This document shows, piece after piece, positions 10,886 through 22,315 of a stretch of 64,000 bases of DNA. The stretch is from Parelaphostrongylus tenuis (taxonomy: Eukaryota > Nematoda > Chromadorea > Rhabditida > Metastrongylidae). The position numbers and the translations under genes were made by a program. The stretch lies in assembly GCA_019055375.1 (NCBI GenBank), contig JAHQIW010000274.1:1-64000 (forward strand), given 5' to 3'. Position 1 is the stretch's first letter; each line of letters starts with the position of its first letter. Below the pieces are notes generated by a model that had not been told where the DNA came from, did not search any database, and worked only from the letters and a program-made list of their open reading frames with translations.

Positions 10886-12500
10886 GTATCGCCTGTCGTC
10901 CCGTTGATCGTCGAGTGACTCGAGCAGGTACCAGCAACACTTACATTTTTCCCTATCGCGTGCAAGAGTAGCTCAATGGGTCCTCCTCGCTCTAGGGATT
11001 CGCAGAGCATCATATTTTTCTTCTATAACATTAACGGAGAAATCGGACCAACGGGTCGGTGGTCTTCCTGTAGAGTGCGATTTCCCGAGGAATCCCAGTC
11101 GATAACGGTTCTCGTCCATCGGTTGTCGTTGAAGCGCATCATGTGTCCGGCCCACCTTATTTTCGATATCCTGGCGTGTAGAACAGCGTTTTTAATCTTC
11201 GATCGTTGACGCCCTAGGTTGGAACTTCGGATCCTTATTCTCATTTGTGAGATACGTGTATACTCCTAGCATCGACCTTTCGATTGCGCGTTTGATAACG
11301 CTAAGTGATTTTTCGTCCTGCTTACGTAGCAACCAGGCTTGTGCTGCATATGTTAGGGCAAGGATAATCGTCGAGTCGAAAAGGTGGGCACGGAGTCGGA
11401 TGTTCTTTTTCCTCTTCACTACATTCTCGATGCTCTTGAGCGTTCCCCAAGCCGCTTCTTTCCTCCTGCTACACTCTGGAACTAGGTCGTTCATCATGTT
11501 GGTTTCACGTCATAGATAAACTTAACTGTAGCATTCAGAGATGTTCGTTTCGTTGAGCGTGAATCCATCCGTTCCTCATGAACATCGTTTTCGTTAGATT
11601 CAGTTGAAAACCAAATTTTTCCACAGGAGCTGTGGAAATCGATCAACATTCGTTCCGCTTGGCTGATGCTTGGTGTTATGAAGACGATATCATCAGCAAA
11701 GCGAAGATTGTTTTGATGTCGACTGCCAATTTTCACTCCCATATCGTCACATTCTATGAGCGCATGTGGCGCAGTGGTTAGAGGTGCTCTGCGTCACACA
11801 CGAGGTCAATGGTTCGATCTCGCGCTCATGGCTCACCAAGCCATCCATCCCTCCGGGGTCGGTAAATTGGTACCAGACTGGTCTCAGACCTGTGTGGGAG
11901 GATAAGTAGCACTGACTCGGTTCAGCGGGAGGACACCGCGAGTCATTGTAGTGGCCAGATATGCATTCAATCACTTCAAACGAAGTTGAAAAAAAATTGA
12001 AGTCGAATGCATGGCGCATCCCCCAGGGATTGATCAACGTCGAGAGCTTTATCCTTTTATTTTTTTATCGTCACATTCTACTATTCGCATTACATTTTGA
12101 AGGGCGGTAGAGAATTATTTTGACGATATTGTATCACCTTTGTGATCTCCTCTTCTTACGTCGATGGTAATATTGTTGTAGAATGAGAGGATTTTGATCG
12201 TGAAATCTTTATATAGTTCATGAAAGATCTTAATATTCGGTGTAGGGACGCTCTGGTTATCCAGAGCCTCTATACCCTCTTCTGTCTCCACTGAATCAAA
12301 CTTTTTCAATTCGCTAAAAGTGAAACAGAGTGGCAATTTGAACTTTCGTGAAACTTCGTTAAGTCTTATGATCGAGTGAGTTTAGTCTATGGTTTAGATG
12401 CCTTTTGAAACCCTGCTTGTTCTCATGGCTGTTCTTCGTCCAATGTTTTGTCAATCCTGTTTAGGATGACTCGGGTGAGGACAGGGTCATGCGTAAACAA
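10886..12500 (-). pseudogene. RTE-clade retrotransposon relic, split by a SINE
   Basis: Minus-strand reverse transcriptase relic. From high to low coordinates: LTRVILNRIDKTLDEEQP and EQAGF (about 12470-12390); LCFTFSELKKFDSVETEEGI (about 12330-12270); ITIDVRRGDHKGDTIS (about 12165-12118); a SINE insertion; the catalytic FADDIVFITPSISQAERML block (about 11700-11640); a C-terminal region with LTYAAQAWLLRKQDEKSL (about 11365-11305); SKIRWAGHMMRFNDNRWTR (about 11165-11110); and the terminal WSDF...ARRTH. The FADD box is kept, but frameshifts and stops separate the blocks. The 5' end, with the endonuclease, is missing and the copy stops near the satellite at 12.54 kb. The clade assignment follows the RTE-type RT and C-terminal motifs; the copy at 31.2-33.3 kb is a close relative. 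Confidence 0.85.
11757..12066 (+). mobile_element. SINE family 1, full-length with target-site duplication
   Basis: A 310-bp tRNA-derived SINE. The head has a tRNA-like A box (GTGGCGCAGTGGTTAGAGG) and B box (AATGGTTCGATCTC). The body includes TAAATTGGTACCAGACTGG and CAGATATGCATTCAATCA, and the 3' end reads ATCCTTTTATTTTTT. It is flanked by a perfect 14-bp duplication, ATCGTCACATTCTA, at 11743-11756 and 12067-12080. The insertion falls inside the RT frame just upstream of the DDMGVKIG segment, so it post-dates the RTE copy. Confidence 0.92.
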
Positions 12501-12539
12501 TCTCAAAACAAGACTTGTTTGCGAGAAGTGATTCTGCAG

Positions 12540-13510
12540 ATTACAACTGAACGTCACTTCAACGTACTCACTCTTGGATTTTTTCATCAGACTCAATTAG
12601 TGCATGATATTTTAGTTCACTATGTCCGAGATATCAAAGTTGTAGGTGTGGTCATATAATTCGACGACCGGTTGGAAATTCCTAATGAACGATTAAGGGT
12701 TGGTGAACGCTTCATCTCAAATAAAACAGTGTCGTCAAATAATCAAACAATCGCGATATGACTTATAATTTTATATGATTTCTTATTTCACTATGTCCAA
12801 CGAACCTAATATGAAGTGTGACTTTCGTATTTACGCACTCCTTTACGAATGCTCAAGAAACTTTGAAGCGTCAGTGGGCTCTGCATTATGAGAAAGACAG
12901 TGTGTAGATTTACCAAATAACGGAACAATCTTTATCAGAGCCACTGATGGTTTTTTTTATTTCACTTCGTCTAACGTGTGAAGCTGTAAGTGTGGTTTTC
13001 CCATTTCTAAGCTCCTTAACGAATATTCAGTGGATTCTCAAGTCTTAGTGAAGGCGTCATTTGAAAGAAGGCGGCGCTTAGAATCATCAATTGAAGAAAC
13101 AATTCTGATCTTTTTTACTAATGTTTTTATACAACTTTTTTGACACTTTGCCTAAGGTATCAAAGCTGTAAGTGGACTTTTCGTATTTTCATGCGCCTCT
13201 GCTAAGGTTGAACAAACTTTGAAAAACTACTGAACGCATATATTGAACATGCAGTGAATAGAAATATCAAGTAACGCAATATTTTTGATCTCACTCACTA
13301 ATGATTTCGTATCATCTCAGTTACACTCTGCCCATGATATAGAGGTCGTAAGTATGGATTTCGCATTTCCACGACTGGTCACGCATGTTCAGTGAACTCT
13401 GAAACGTTAATAAACTCTTCATTTGAATGAAGACAGTGTGTAAAAGCGTCAGATGATGAAATAATTTTGATCTGACCTTTGATTCGATAGCATTATTCTC
13501 AAAACTTGAA
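12540..13510. repeat. Degenerate satellite, about 178-bp period, five copies
   Basis: Five diverged tandem units. The anchor CTGTAAGTGTGG or its variants falls at about 12639, 12813, 12983, 13167 and 13346. A second anchor (CTCCTTTACGAATG...) and a third (GAAAGACAGTGTGTAGA then an AACAAT..TTTGATC string) keep the same order in each unit. Spacings are 170-184 bases. No coding content is seen; the frame at 13321-13530 is a shadow. Confidence 0.8.
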
Positions 13511-13830
13511 AGGAGTATTTTATTCTTCAAAGGTCTTTATGTTAGCTGTAGCAGTGAAAAGAGAATGTTATCCAACCTACAAGCATGTTTCGATGAACAA
13601 AGCTCTTCTTCAAAAGGTTCGACAACTCTTCAATAGAACAAGTCTCGGCAAATTTGAAAGTGCTTCTGATTGTCAAAGAAATTTACTTATTGCGCTGCAA
13701 CATTGAAATTAAGGTTGACTTCAAACGAGGCGCGTGAGTCTTTCACAGGTAGATGGATGGGTATTGCAACAATGGCATGTGGATGGATATTGCGACAGTG
13801 GAACCCAATCCTAGTGCACAGACGTATTAT
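13511..13830. other. No gene seen
   Basis: The frames at 13506-13706 and 13670-13987 have no recognisable product. A short direct repeat (GGATGGGTATTGCAAC and GTGGATGGATATTGCGAC) lies at about 13754-13796. Confidence 0.3.
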
Positions 13831-13834
13831 TCAC

Positions 13835-14325
13835 GCGTGCAATCAAGTGAAAGAAACTACTACATGGGCAATGTTGTACACTCGATTGCTCATGGCTGTT
13901 ATTTATGAATTATTAAGCCTTTCTTTCGAGTGTTTTCCTGAGACCACGCACGATCAAACGAAAGGTGTGGTATTTCATAAATACTAGCCAAGGGCAATGC
14001 GAGTGCGCGACAATGCCAATCTAGTGATTTTTTTTACTTTATGTGCCCTATCTTTGTAAAGGTTTGCATTTACTCCAAGAAGATTGGCTAAGACGAAAGG
14101 CACTGAGCAACTGACGAGGCTGCCAAGGCCGAAACACGTCTATTAAGCTGTATAAGTGCCCATGTCAGACCACATGCATGACTCAAAAAGATTAATAAGG
14201 CACATTGAAATTCGAGCGTGGTCTTAAGAAAACACTCCAAACGAAGAGATTCGAGTGCACGGCGCCAATTCCGCATTCAATTACTCCTGTCTTGCTACGA
14301 CTGGATTGTAATGCATGGCGCATCA
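13835..14325. repeat. Hammerhead element family FB1, palindromic copy
   Basis: Left half: GTTGTACACTCGATTGCTC and the TTTCGAGTGTTTTCCTGAG block. Right half: the inverted element with CTGACGAGGCTGCCAAGGCC then GAAACACGTC (14111-14140) and a terminal GCGTGGTCTTAAGAAAACAC. Stem II pairs (GGC/GCC), but the stem III palindrome is broken (ACACGTCT), so this ribozyme is probably inactive. Confidence 0.65.
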
Positions 14326-15020
14326 CTAAAAGAATGAATTGAACCAAGCATTTCAATTTTTCGAAACTTTGTTCTTTATTCACAAAATCGTATCGCAGGT
14401 ATAGCCCTTAAATCTTCAGTTTTTCGCTGTGTACATATAAAGAGCCGTCTTTTGCAGCTGATTTGAATATTCCTTTTATCGAATGGAACGGTTCTTTACG
14501 AATGTTACTTGTTTCAAACACATTATTAATGAACTATTTGAATACACTAACTTTTGGTGTGGTATGAGAATAAATTATCGGGTATTGATTGCTTGTTACT
14601 CTGCCATATTTAACGAAGATTCAATGCAGTTTGCCTAATTTTACCCGCGAAGCGAATGGTTGGAATAGGATTCTTGTTCAATATTTGGTATTTACTCCGC
14701 CTTATTTCAGACTCAGAACTATTCGATAAGATTTTCGAGGTGAATAATCGAGTGAAACTCTTATCGTGAAATTTGAGCACTGTCCTCCATGAAATGGACA
14801 AAATCCTCTGAGTTATTAGAGTGAATCACAAGTGACTTGAGAATGTCAACATTTCATATCGTCAAAATTCGTACGAGGATTGATATTTATGATCAGTGAT
14901 TTATACCGTATTGTATTTCTATGATAAAAAAAACAATAGCACCAATACAATGCTCATGAGTAGCGGATTGGATGCCCTGTCATCATGATTAACGCAATCA
15001 CTTTCGCCAAATGGTCCATA
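14326..15020. other. No gene seen
   Basis: AT-rich sequence. The frame at 14610-14801 carries no known motif. Confidence 0.35.
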
Positions 15021-15024
15021 TGTG

Positions 15025-15430
15025 TCTATCTAGGCCGGAAAGTCAAAGTGATGGATGACTTAGGTCCAAAATTGAGCACAAAGAAACGAGGGGCGTGGAG
15101 AACACTCAACAATGTAGATGTAGAGAAGAGAACAAAACTAGCCGACTTAATGCTTACTATTTTTTCGGATCAAGAACTCCTCCTTCTCTTAGCGGACGCT
15201 TCAGAAACACGGTCGCTACGATAAAGAGGATGAAAGGTCACTCGGCGTCATCGAACACACAGTTGAGATGCGATATATACGCATCTATCTACTTATCATA
15301 TATCTCGCAAATGCCAAATACAACAAGAAGATCCATTCTACACGTCAAAATATTGAAAGTAGATAAACCGAGCTCATAATCAACCTAACAACAGTCAATG
15401 GACAAGAACCCGTTGGCGTGCGGGTTCTTC
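15025..15430 (+). pseudogene. RTE-clade fragment, C-terminal part
   Basis: The plus strand reads CVYLGRKVKVMDDLGPKLST then KKRGAWRTLNNVDVEKRTK, the region just downstream of the RT domain in the RTE copies at 11.2 and 32.8 kb. It continues in other frames through an LGVIEHTVE-like stretch. Heavily frameshifted and without the catalytic domain. Confidence 0.7.
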
Positions 15431-15559
15431 GGAATGCCATACGCAAGGCGGAAAGTTATCGATATGATGGTAGGATTTATCTCGAAGACTTCAGAAAACA
15501 CATATTATAGAGACAGAGCACATGAAGAAAACACAGTACACTGATAAGTACCTTTTTCT

Positions 15560-15905
15560 GGGCCATGAATGTCACCTGCTATGGGCATTTGTACAGCCAA
15601 ATATACTGTTTCGCCCTTGACAGCCTCGTCAGTTGGGCAGGTTCTTCGTCTTTAGCCAATTCTCTCGGGAAACTCATTTCCTTATATAGAGAAGGCGCAA
15701 GCGTACTATTTATACGCTCCATTGGACAGTGTTGTACACTTGATTGCTCTTATCTGGTATCGTCAACTCTATCATACCGTCTTGTTTCAAGTGTTTTCCT
15801 AAGCCTATGCTCAGATTTCAATATGCCTGATAATTGGTATTCGCAAGCCTTTTGAAAATTGAGCGTGACATTGAGAAAACACTCAAAACGAAACGTATTA
15901 TATAT
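15560..15905. repeat. Hammerhead element family FB1, partial palindromic copy
   Basis: Contains a degraded minus-strand hammerhead (15594-15640). The CTGACGA and GAAA boxes survive but the stem III palindrome is replaced by ACAGTATA. It is followed by TTTAGCCAATTCTCTCGG, GTTGTACACTTGATTGCTC and the TTTCAAGTGTTTTCCTAAG block. Confidence 0.6.
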
Positions 15906-15984
15906 TTGATGATACCAACCAATAGCAATGAATGTGCATCACCGCCCATTCAATGAAACACTCACTTAATGGAACGTATCAAGA

Positions 15985-16155
15985 GTACACCTGCGCGTTC
16001 CCTGTGTAGAAAGAAGGGGTTGCGTTCCCCTTCGAGAGGATTGGCTAGAGACGAAGGGCCCGCCCTACTTACGAGGCTGCCAGGCCAAAACACGTGTGTT
16101 GAGCTGTATAAGTGTCTATTACAAGCCACGTGCACGAGTCAAGAAAATAAATCAG
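15985..16155 (+). repeat. Hammerhead element family FB1, right-half relic
   Basis: Plus-strand half with TTGGCTAGAGACGAAGG and a hammerhead relic at 16066-16115. The core is damaged (CTTACGA and AAAA in place of CTGACGA and GAAA), but ACACGTGT is kept. Confidence 0.6.
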
Positions 16156-16160
16156 GTATA

Positions 16161-16735
16161 CCCTTCTATCGATCGCTTTTCTATGGGCTTGCTCAAAATG
16201 ATATAATCTGATAAGAATTCAACACGTTTGAGCTGTTAGGTCTAATGCTATATCGATACTGTTTCCGCCTATTGGAACTCATCGATAGCACCCTCCCTCG
16301 GTCCAGCCGATCTCCTGAGGCTAAATAATCCTTTATAAAAGAGTAGACATCGAGTAATAAATCACCTCAAGTCAGATGATGGAGCTACCTGACATTGTGG
16401 TCACCGGCAGTCAAGCTCGTAGCTATTACAATGAATTATACCTTTCTATCGACGCTTTTTTATGATCCCGCTCAAAATGATATAACATGATAAGAATTTA
16501 ACATCTTTTGAGCTGTTAGGTCTAGTGCTATATAGATACCTGTTCCGTCCTGATAAAATTCATCACTAGCGCCCACCCTCGCTTCAGCCGGTCTCCTGGA
16601 TATAAGTAATCCTCCATGAAGGAGTCGACACCGAGTAATAAATCATCCCAAGTCAGATGATGGAGCTACCTGACGCTGTGGTGACCAACAGTCAAAATCG
16701 GCGTCGATTCCTTTACAGAGGATTACGCAACCTCA
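16161..16735. repeat. Family FB3, 280-bp direct tandem with hammerhead motifs
   Basis: Two head-to-tail units: 16161-16440 and from 16441 to about 16735. Matching anchors such as AGCTGTTAGGTCTA (16231 and 16511) are exactly 280 bases apart. Each unit carries a minus-strand hammerhead relic (16245-16291 and 16525-16571) with a 6-bp stem I (GTGCTA with TAGCAC or TAGCAT). In unit 1 the first core box reads TCGATGA and GAAA is kept; in unit 2 they read GTGATGA and GGAA. A third related copy is at 26.6 kb with an intact core. Confidence 0.75.
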
Positions 16736-16835
16736 GGGATCTTATGAACCGAGGGAGGGTGCTAGTGATGAGTTCCAATAGGACCAAACAGGTACCCGTC
16801 AGGTATCTTGGAATTACTGCGTGGTCTTAAAAGAA
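16736..16835 (+). repeat. Family FB3, inverted fragment
   Basis: The plus strand reads GAGGGAGGGTGCTAGTGATG then AGTTCCAATAGGACCAAACA and GGTACCCGTC, the reverse complement of the hammerhead part of the tandem units just upstream. The core is mutated (GTGATGA, CAAA). Stem III here reads ACAGGTACCCGT, close to a perfect 12-base palindrome. Confidence 0.7.
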
Positions 16836-17105
16836 CACTCGAAGCGAAAGGTAGATTATACTGAGTTACTGTGGCATGTGAAGACACGAATGGAAATATA
16901 TAACCACTGGTCGTTAACAAGAAAACAGTGTGTCCGTATATGATTCTATTAGTAAGGACCGGCTTTGATCTGGTAAGGGGCCGCAGAACAGTCTAGTTAT
17001 TTCAGGGAAACAGAGCATATCGACTCCCCTGATGGAACAGAATAATCAATCGGCTCAGCATGGAGAGTTTCGCTTCGTATGATTTGTTACTCGAGATCAA
17101 AATAG
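16836..17105. other. No gene seen
   Basis: Short unrecognised stretch between the FB3 repeats and the duplicated copy-B block. It begins with a GTCTTAAAAGAACACTCGAA string that resembles the end of an FB1 element. Confidence 0.3.
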
Positions 17106-17107
17106 CT

Positions 17108-18030
17108 CCAAAACATGGGCTACTGAACCTTTATTTATAGCAATATGATAACAATAACAATGTAATATGATGACAGAAACATAGAAACAAATCAATGACA
17201 GCTGTGTATGCGGAGTGTAGGTGAGTGATGGAGGTATGGCACCGTGATGTACCACTGAGGATCACAATGTGAACGCATGATGCAACGTCTAAAAGAAATG
17301 ACAGGTATAGCACACAAATAGGTTGTGCTTGTTCCCTAGATTGGAATGGAGGAGTGCAAGTGTATAAAGAAATCGATGCACAGCAGCCGTGGATAACTTA
17401 CAGCTGGAACGGATTTCGTAATACTGAAGGTTAGAATGGCTGTGCATGGATTTTGGAAAGCAACAGGAATGGCATTGTTCTTCACAGAGTGAAGAACATT
17501 GCCACATCAACGGGACATGCTACTAACAAGGAGAAGATACAAGTAGGATTGAACTCGTTTCTATGAATGTTTGATTACTAGAGCAATAACATTCGTAACA
17601 TGCGATGGTGACTAATATTGCTTTTACGGATAGAGACCTAAACATTTATTAACCAAAACGTGGCGACAGCGAAAACGGTGACAATTAGTATTATAATTAA
17701 TATTATAATACTATTTAATATTATAAGACAAGACAGATGCTAATTATAGCTATCACAGTTAGCATGTGAAAGTGCATTATTTGGTGAATAAGTAGCGTTA
17801 TGCGAAAGTAGTTAGTGCTAAACCTTTTGGCATGTAATAAATATTATAACATAAAATACACTTTCGATAAGATATTATGTAGATTGATCAGGAGTGAGAC
17901 TTTTTTGCTAATGCGGCAAGTATGGAAGTGGACGAGTATAGCGACATTGAGATTTTCTTTCGTTTTACTGAAACAAACGACACACAGTGGCTATAGAATA
18001 CATTTTGTTATGTAAACGCAAACGTTGAAA
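17108..18030. repeat. Duplicated 3' flank of gene copy B
   Basis: Diverged counterpart of 4.74-5.5 kb, in the same orientation. Shared landmarks in order are GAAACAAATCA, a GGAGTGCAAGT-like string against GAATGCAAGTATC, AATCGATGC, an ACTTAC string (a GTAAGT donor on the minus strand) followed 65 bases later by GGCAACAG/AGCAACAG, and ACTGAAACAAACG near the far end. Identity is low (my impression is around 60%). The frames at 17131-17313 and 17289-17510 are therefore uncertain; only the hydrophobic run near 17160-17200 might be coding. Confidence 0.6.
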
Positions 18031-19110
18031 GGGAGTATGGTAGTTACAGACTGGTTAGTTGTGCTCGGTGCGCGGTTAATTACTGCCAACACTCCGGCAA
18101 TTAATCAGCAAGCTCCCCCATCTTGCTAGCCCCGACTTTGCAACGAGATCTACAGATCAGTACTCTGCAACGTTCATGAAGACGGCGAAGGTCTCAGGCT
18201 AGCGTTGAATGAGGGGAAACGAGTAGAATGTTTCATGCACTGAGATCTGCGCAATAAAATCTGAGACGGGTCGCATGAAATGGAATCAAAAGAACACAAA
18301 ACTTCTATTAGAATATTTTCAGAAGTCGAGGATTATTTATGGTTCATACTGATAAAAACAGTAGCTGGTGTTTCTCGTAGGAATATGCATGACGTGAATT
18401 GTTTACAATGCATTTATTGCCAAAATAGTGGCCTAATCTAACCATAGCGATCACATTTTTGCGTATATTTAACACAGATGATTCTTACAAAAAATATTAG
18501 AATTTTTGCCTTCAAGAGAAGTACATCTAAATTCGTTTTGACAAAATCTTGATCATGTGTGATCCCTAAAGCCTATGTATCTCAGATCTTTACGTCAAGG
18601 TACAATTTTCGAGCCGGAAAGGGTGATACTTTCCAGCAAATCATTAATGTTAGCGGCTATCTTTTTTTGTACGGGGAATTTCAAAAGCCTAAATTTAACG
18701 GCTTGCTTTGGAAACTCTGAAATCTAAACATGTTCAAGTTAGCTCACGAAAATTAGCGACTAGTGTATGACTGCGTAGATGCAAATGGCAATCGGTCGTC
18801 TCAGTACTTAGTGTTCTGTGGAAATGTTGAAAAACGCCATCACTTTCGGGTTTCTGTCAGAAACCCTGGAGAGTCACGGTTGGCAGCCACGATAATCTTG
18901 GTTTCCTTGAGGAGAAGCATCCTCACTTTACGTATTCAAATACGAAACAAACGGATTGAAAAGCAAAGCAAAAAGCCAATAAACACCTTTCCTTATACTA
19001 ACTTTAGGACACACGTTTCCAGATCAGATGAAAGGAAAACGTCGCACAGCAGTTCTATTGTTTTTTCTGGACACGAAAATCATTAGCTTGTTTACTCATT
19101 TTTCCTACTC
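18031..19110. other. Weakly conserved flank of copy B, no gene called
   Basis: Lies between the recognisable duplicated blocks. The 107-codon plus frame at 18763-19086 has no known domain, only a basic region. I see no splice support. Confidence 0.35.
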
Positions 19111-19146
19111 TGACTCAGAAGCGAGGACCTCTAAGTGACGACATTC

Positions 19147-21724
19147 TCAACTTCCACGACTTCGACTTAGTAGCTGATCTACATCGTGGTCCGTTATCGA
19201 CTCCGTTATCAACAGGTTGCTCAAAAATAATAAGCACACGCTTGCCTGCCATTTCTGGATAGCTGGAACCAATGTAGCTTTGGAAATGAGCCAGTCGTTT
19301 TTTTCTTGAAGTGTTACGAAGTGTTGCGGAACTCAAAACAAAAACAAAAAGCACAAGAAGTAATGAGAAACTAATTAAAACCATACCTTTCTCGCATTCA
19401 TGCCGCGAATTGAACCCGCAGCATGTCATCTTGTTACAATCTAATTAAGCCATAGCTATCATTACATTTACTGTCACTGACAACAAACAGCCAGAACAAA
19501 TATTTGTGTTTTGTTCATGATTCCATTGCCCTGAAAAAAACGGAGCTTTTGATGGATGAGGCAGATTCCGACTATTTATGTCTTTCTCAGTAACACTTGT
19601 TAACATTTATGTAGTTTCTATACGGCAGGTTGATATCAACATTTTCTCTAGAATAGAATCTATCGAATTGATTCTATCGAACTGATCAGAGTATCTGTAC
19701 AATGCACACATAATTCTCGATTCGCTCTCTCATCCCCCTCCGCTCAAGCTTTCCGACCCTTTGGGGTGGGAAGATTCTAACAAAGCTACCTGGTAGGCGA
19801 ATCCAGTTACTTTTATCACGCTACGAATGGATTTATCTGCGCTGTGTTTACATCACTGAGCGATTGATGAGCGCCGCATCCCTCATCTCCTTAGCCACCC
19901 ATATACTTGGGCAATTGAATACTTGGATGGCCAATTTTCAATGGTAGTGTGGGATCCAGCCTAATTTCCATCCTTCATCTAAAAAATTGATCCATAATTG
20001 AAATGAACCGGACCACATCCAGACTATACTGGAACATTAATATCATGAATGTTAAAAAGAGAATCGTTTATAATTATTGACCTTGTGAGCGACAATCATT
20101 AAATACTCTTTGGAAAATAGTATGGATATTACTAGATGGAATAGCTAGCGTTGCACGAATAATCAGAAGTATACTCTCTTTAGGAGTTCATTCAGGGAAT
20201 GTTCTTATCAAACAGCTGCATTAGAGTTAGATAATCCCTTCAACAAAGTAACCCAGTCTAATGAGTTCGACATTTCAGTATGTGGATCACGTAAGCTGAT
20301 TTTGCTCCCGTATGTCGTAATTATTATGGAGGATATTACAGGGAAGTAAGCTAATCCTTCTGCCACATGAGTGTAAATAACAATCCGAGTTGAGCGCTTA
20401 TGAAGCACCACAAGGTGCTTTCTTCAAATTCTAGAAAAGGAACATCTCTTTTCAACAGCAATTTCACATGAACATACGACTTCTTGGAAAAAACTTCTTG
20501 CGACTATTTTTGCACTGCAGAGGAAGAAAATCTCTCCCAATCACTGACTTCACGTGAACAGTCGATTTAGAAAAGATTGTGCACTATGATCTTTGAAACT
20601 GCTGAAAAACAAGACCGCGCTACTTCAATGAATTCTCGTGAATAGACGATTTAGTGAACAAGCATGACTGTTTTTTAATTGCAGTGAAAAAATTCTTTGC
20701 ATAAAAATTTATTGGTCAATTGAAAATTTTTCGTGAGGACTTACTATTGCAGTGACTATGCAATTAGGTCGCTGTGAAGAGGAAGTGCTGCTAAATTCAT
20801 CAAACAGCAGTGCTATGGTGTCATTTAGAGCTTGGCCTAGCCTGAGTTTTTGTACAGACCATGTGCAACATTTTCTATAAATCTTAAATACCTTTATTTG
20901 CTTTTTGAAATGACTACCGACAATTTATAGGATGGGAAGTTTTGAACGTGACTGATGATTCTACGAAATGAGGACGATTACACATAAAGTATTCGATAGC
21001 ATTTTTAATTGTGCTTAGTAATACTCCCTCCTTATCTCGTATAGAATTTTCTTACTGCAGAGCAGTTGCAACCAAAATACGGATCCAAAATGATGGCTAA
21101 TTACAAAAATAAAATAATTTCCAAGTTCTTTACGATTTTCCTTTGCAGACCACTTGATTAACAAGTGAACGGGTGCCATAATTCCAGTTCTCAACAAAGT
21201 TACGAAGATAATAAAATCTCAAATGAAAACCGGTTTTTTCTGCAAGATAAAAAAAAACGTTCTGCACGAATGAATCGCAAATCCTATCAAAAACGCAGCA
21301 GGATTTCTCTTCTCATGCAAACAAAGTTGATGCCATAATAATTTCATGAAAGTGTTCGATGTGGACGCCTAAATATGTGTGATGCATTTATCTCCATTCG
21401 CTGAGCCGGTGGGTGATTGATTGTATATTTGGCTTATGCAATGACTTTAAAGAATTTGCAGACAAATCTGAGATCGGATTGCCAGGCTGGATCGACAGGA
21501 CTCTTAGTATGCTATCAGTACATCTCTAAGGAACGTGCTATGCTTACAATTACATTTTATAGCAACAACTAGGCAGGAAACTCGTTTTTATTACTGGTTT
21601 TTAATTTTGAATCAAAAATAGTTTAGTCATGGAACTAACCAATAGCTAAGGCCTTCACTGGAGAAAATCGTTCGATATCTTCAGGTGTGGCGTTGTTATT
21701 ACCGGGAAGAAGAAGAACGGGCAT
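19147..21724 (-). pseudogene. Small membrane-protein gene, copy B
   Basis: Paralogue of the gene at 8.1-6.5 kb. Exon 1 is 21724-21640 (85 nt), MPVLLLPGNNNATPEDIE, with a GTTAGT donor. Exon 2 is 19530-19387 (144 nt) after TTTTTTCAG. It begins GQWNHEQ and ends CNKMTCCGFNSRHECEK with a GTATGG donor, but an in-frame TAA sits where copy A has the end of its transmembrane segment. A candidate exon 3 is 19304-19147, in phase with exon 2 (DWLISKATLVPAIQ ... LLSRSRGS, then stop), though its acceptor (ACTTCAAG) is weak. Exon lengths and phases match copy A exactly. The TAA makes this copy look dead unless exon 2 is skipped or the base is an assembly error. Confidence 0.55.
20208..20411 (-). other. Uncertain open frame within copy B intron
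   Basis: A 67-codon minus-strand frame with a moderately hydrophobic centre. No acceptor or donor fits it and copy A has no recognisable counterpart, so I do not call it an exon. Confidence 0.2.
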
Positions 21725-22002
21725 TTTAGCTCTCAAAATACTAAACCTAATTAGGTGAAGTTTTTTTCACAAGAAGAAATGTGGCGATGAACTGACGAAC
21801 AGATAGAAACGATGGCCTAATGAGACTACTACTGATAGTTTCTAAGCAAAGGCTTCTAGCAACTAGTGACGGTGCATTTGCTGACATCGTTGACAACCAA
21901 TTGTGGCGCACATTTGATTGCAAGAGAAGTATTTTTTTTTATTATCATCGATAGATTGGACAACAGTGAGCTCAGCAGCTTTTGCAGGGTTAGTCATAGA
22001 AA

Positions 22003-22315
22003 ATGAAATTTTTACCGATAGTATTTGTCTTTTTCTGTATTTTCAGTCTGTGTTTTACTGCTCTCTTAGTACTTGTAGACTGGATAAGACGCTCTCTGTG
22101 AGTTGATCAGCGTTTTCAGTGAAGTTGGACACAATTGAGTCAAAAAAGGATGTCATAGAGTGGTTGGAGCGCTCCTGCAATATTCACATTGCCTCTGGTA
22201 ATTATCTTATAACCGTGATGAGACGTTCCACTTTCGCTGTTGAGGGCAAAGTGGAACTAGATCGGAAAGATCTCCCCGGAAATAAATATGCACGCTTACG
22301 CTTGTTATGATACAA
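22003..22315 (+). pseudogene. Candidate secreted protein, divergent partner of copy B
   Basis: Occupies the position that the 8.4 kb frame holds beside copy A. It opens with a signal-peptide-like run (MKFLPIVFVFFCIFSLCF), followed by a stop. A second frame after a GCGTTTTCAG acceptor encodes WLERSCNIHIAS with a possible GTAATT donor. The two frames cannot be joined by any plausible intron (the gap would be 22 bases). Charged patterns near the end (VELDRKDLPGNKYARLRLL) resemble the end of the 8.4 kb frame (VVLEVNDTEQNEVRLHII). Family not recognised. Confidence 0.3.

Noticed and set aside
16161..16735. CRISPR-like direct repeats
   Set aside because: The units are 280 bases, only two in number and similar throughout, with no short repeat/spacer pattern, and the genome is eukaryotic.
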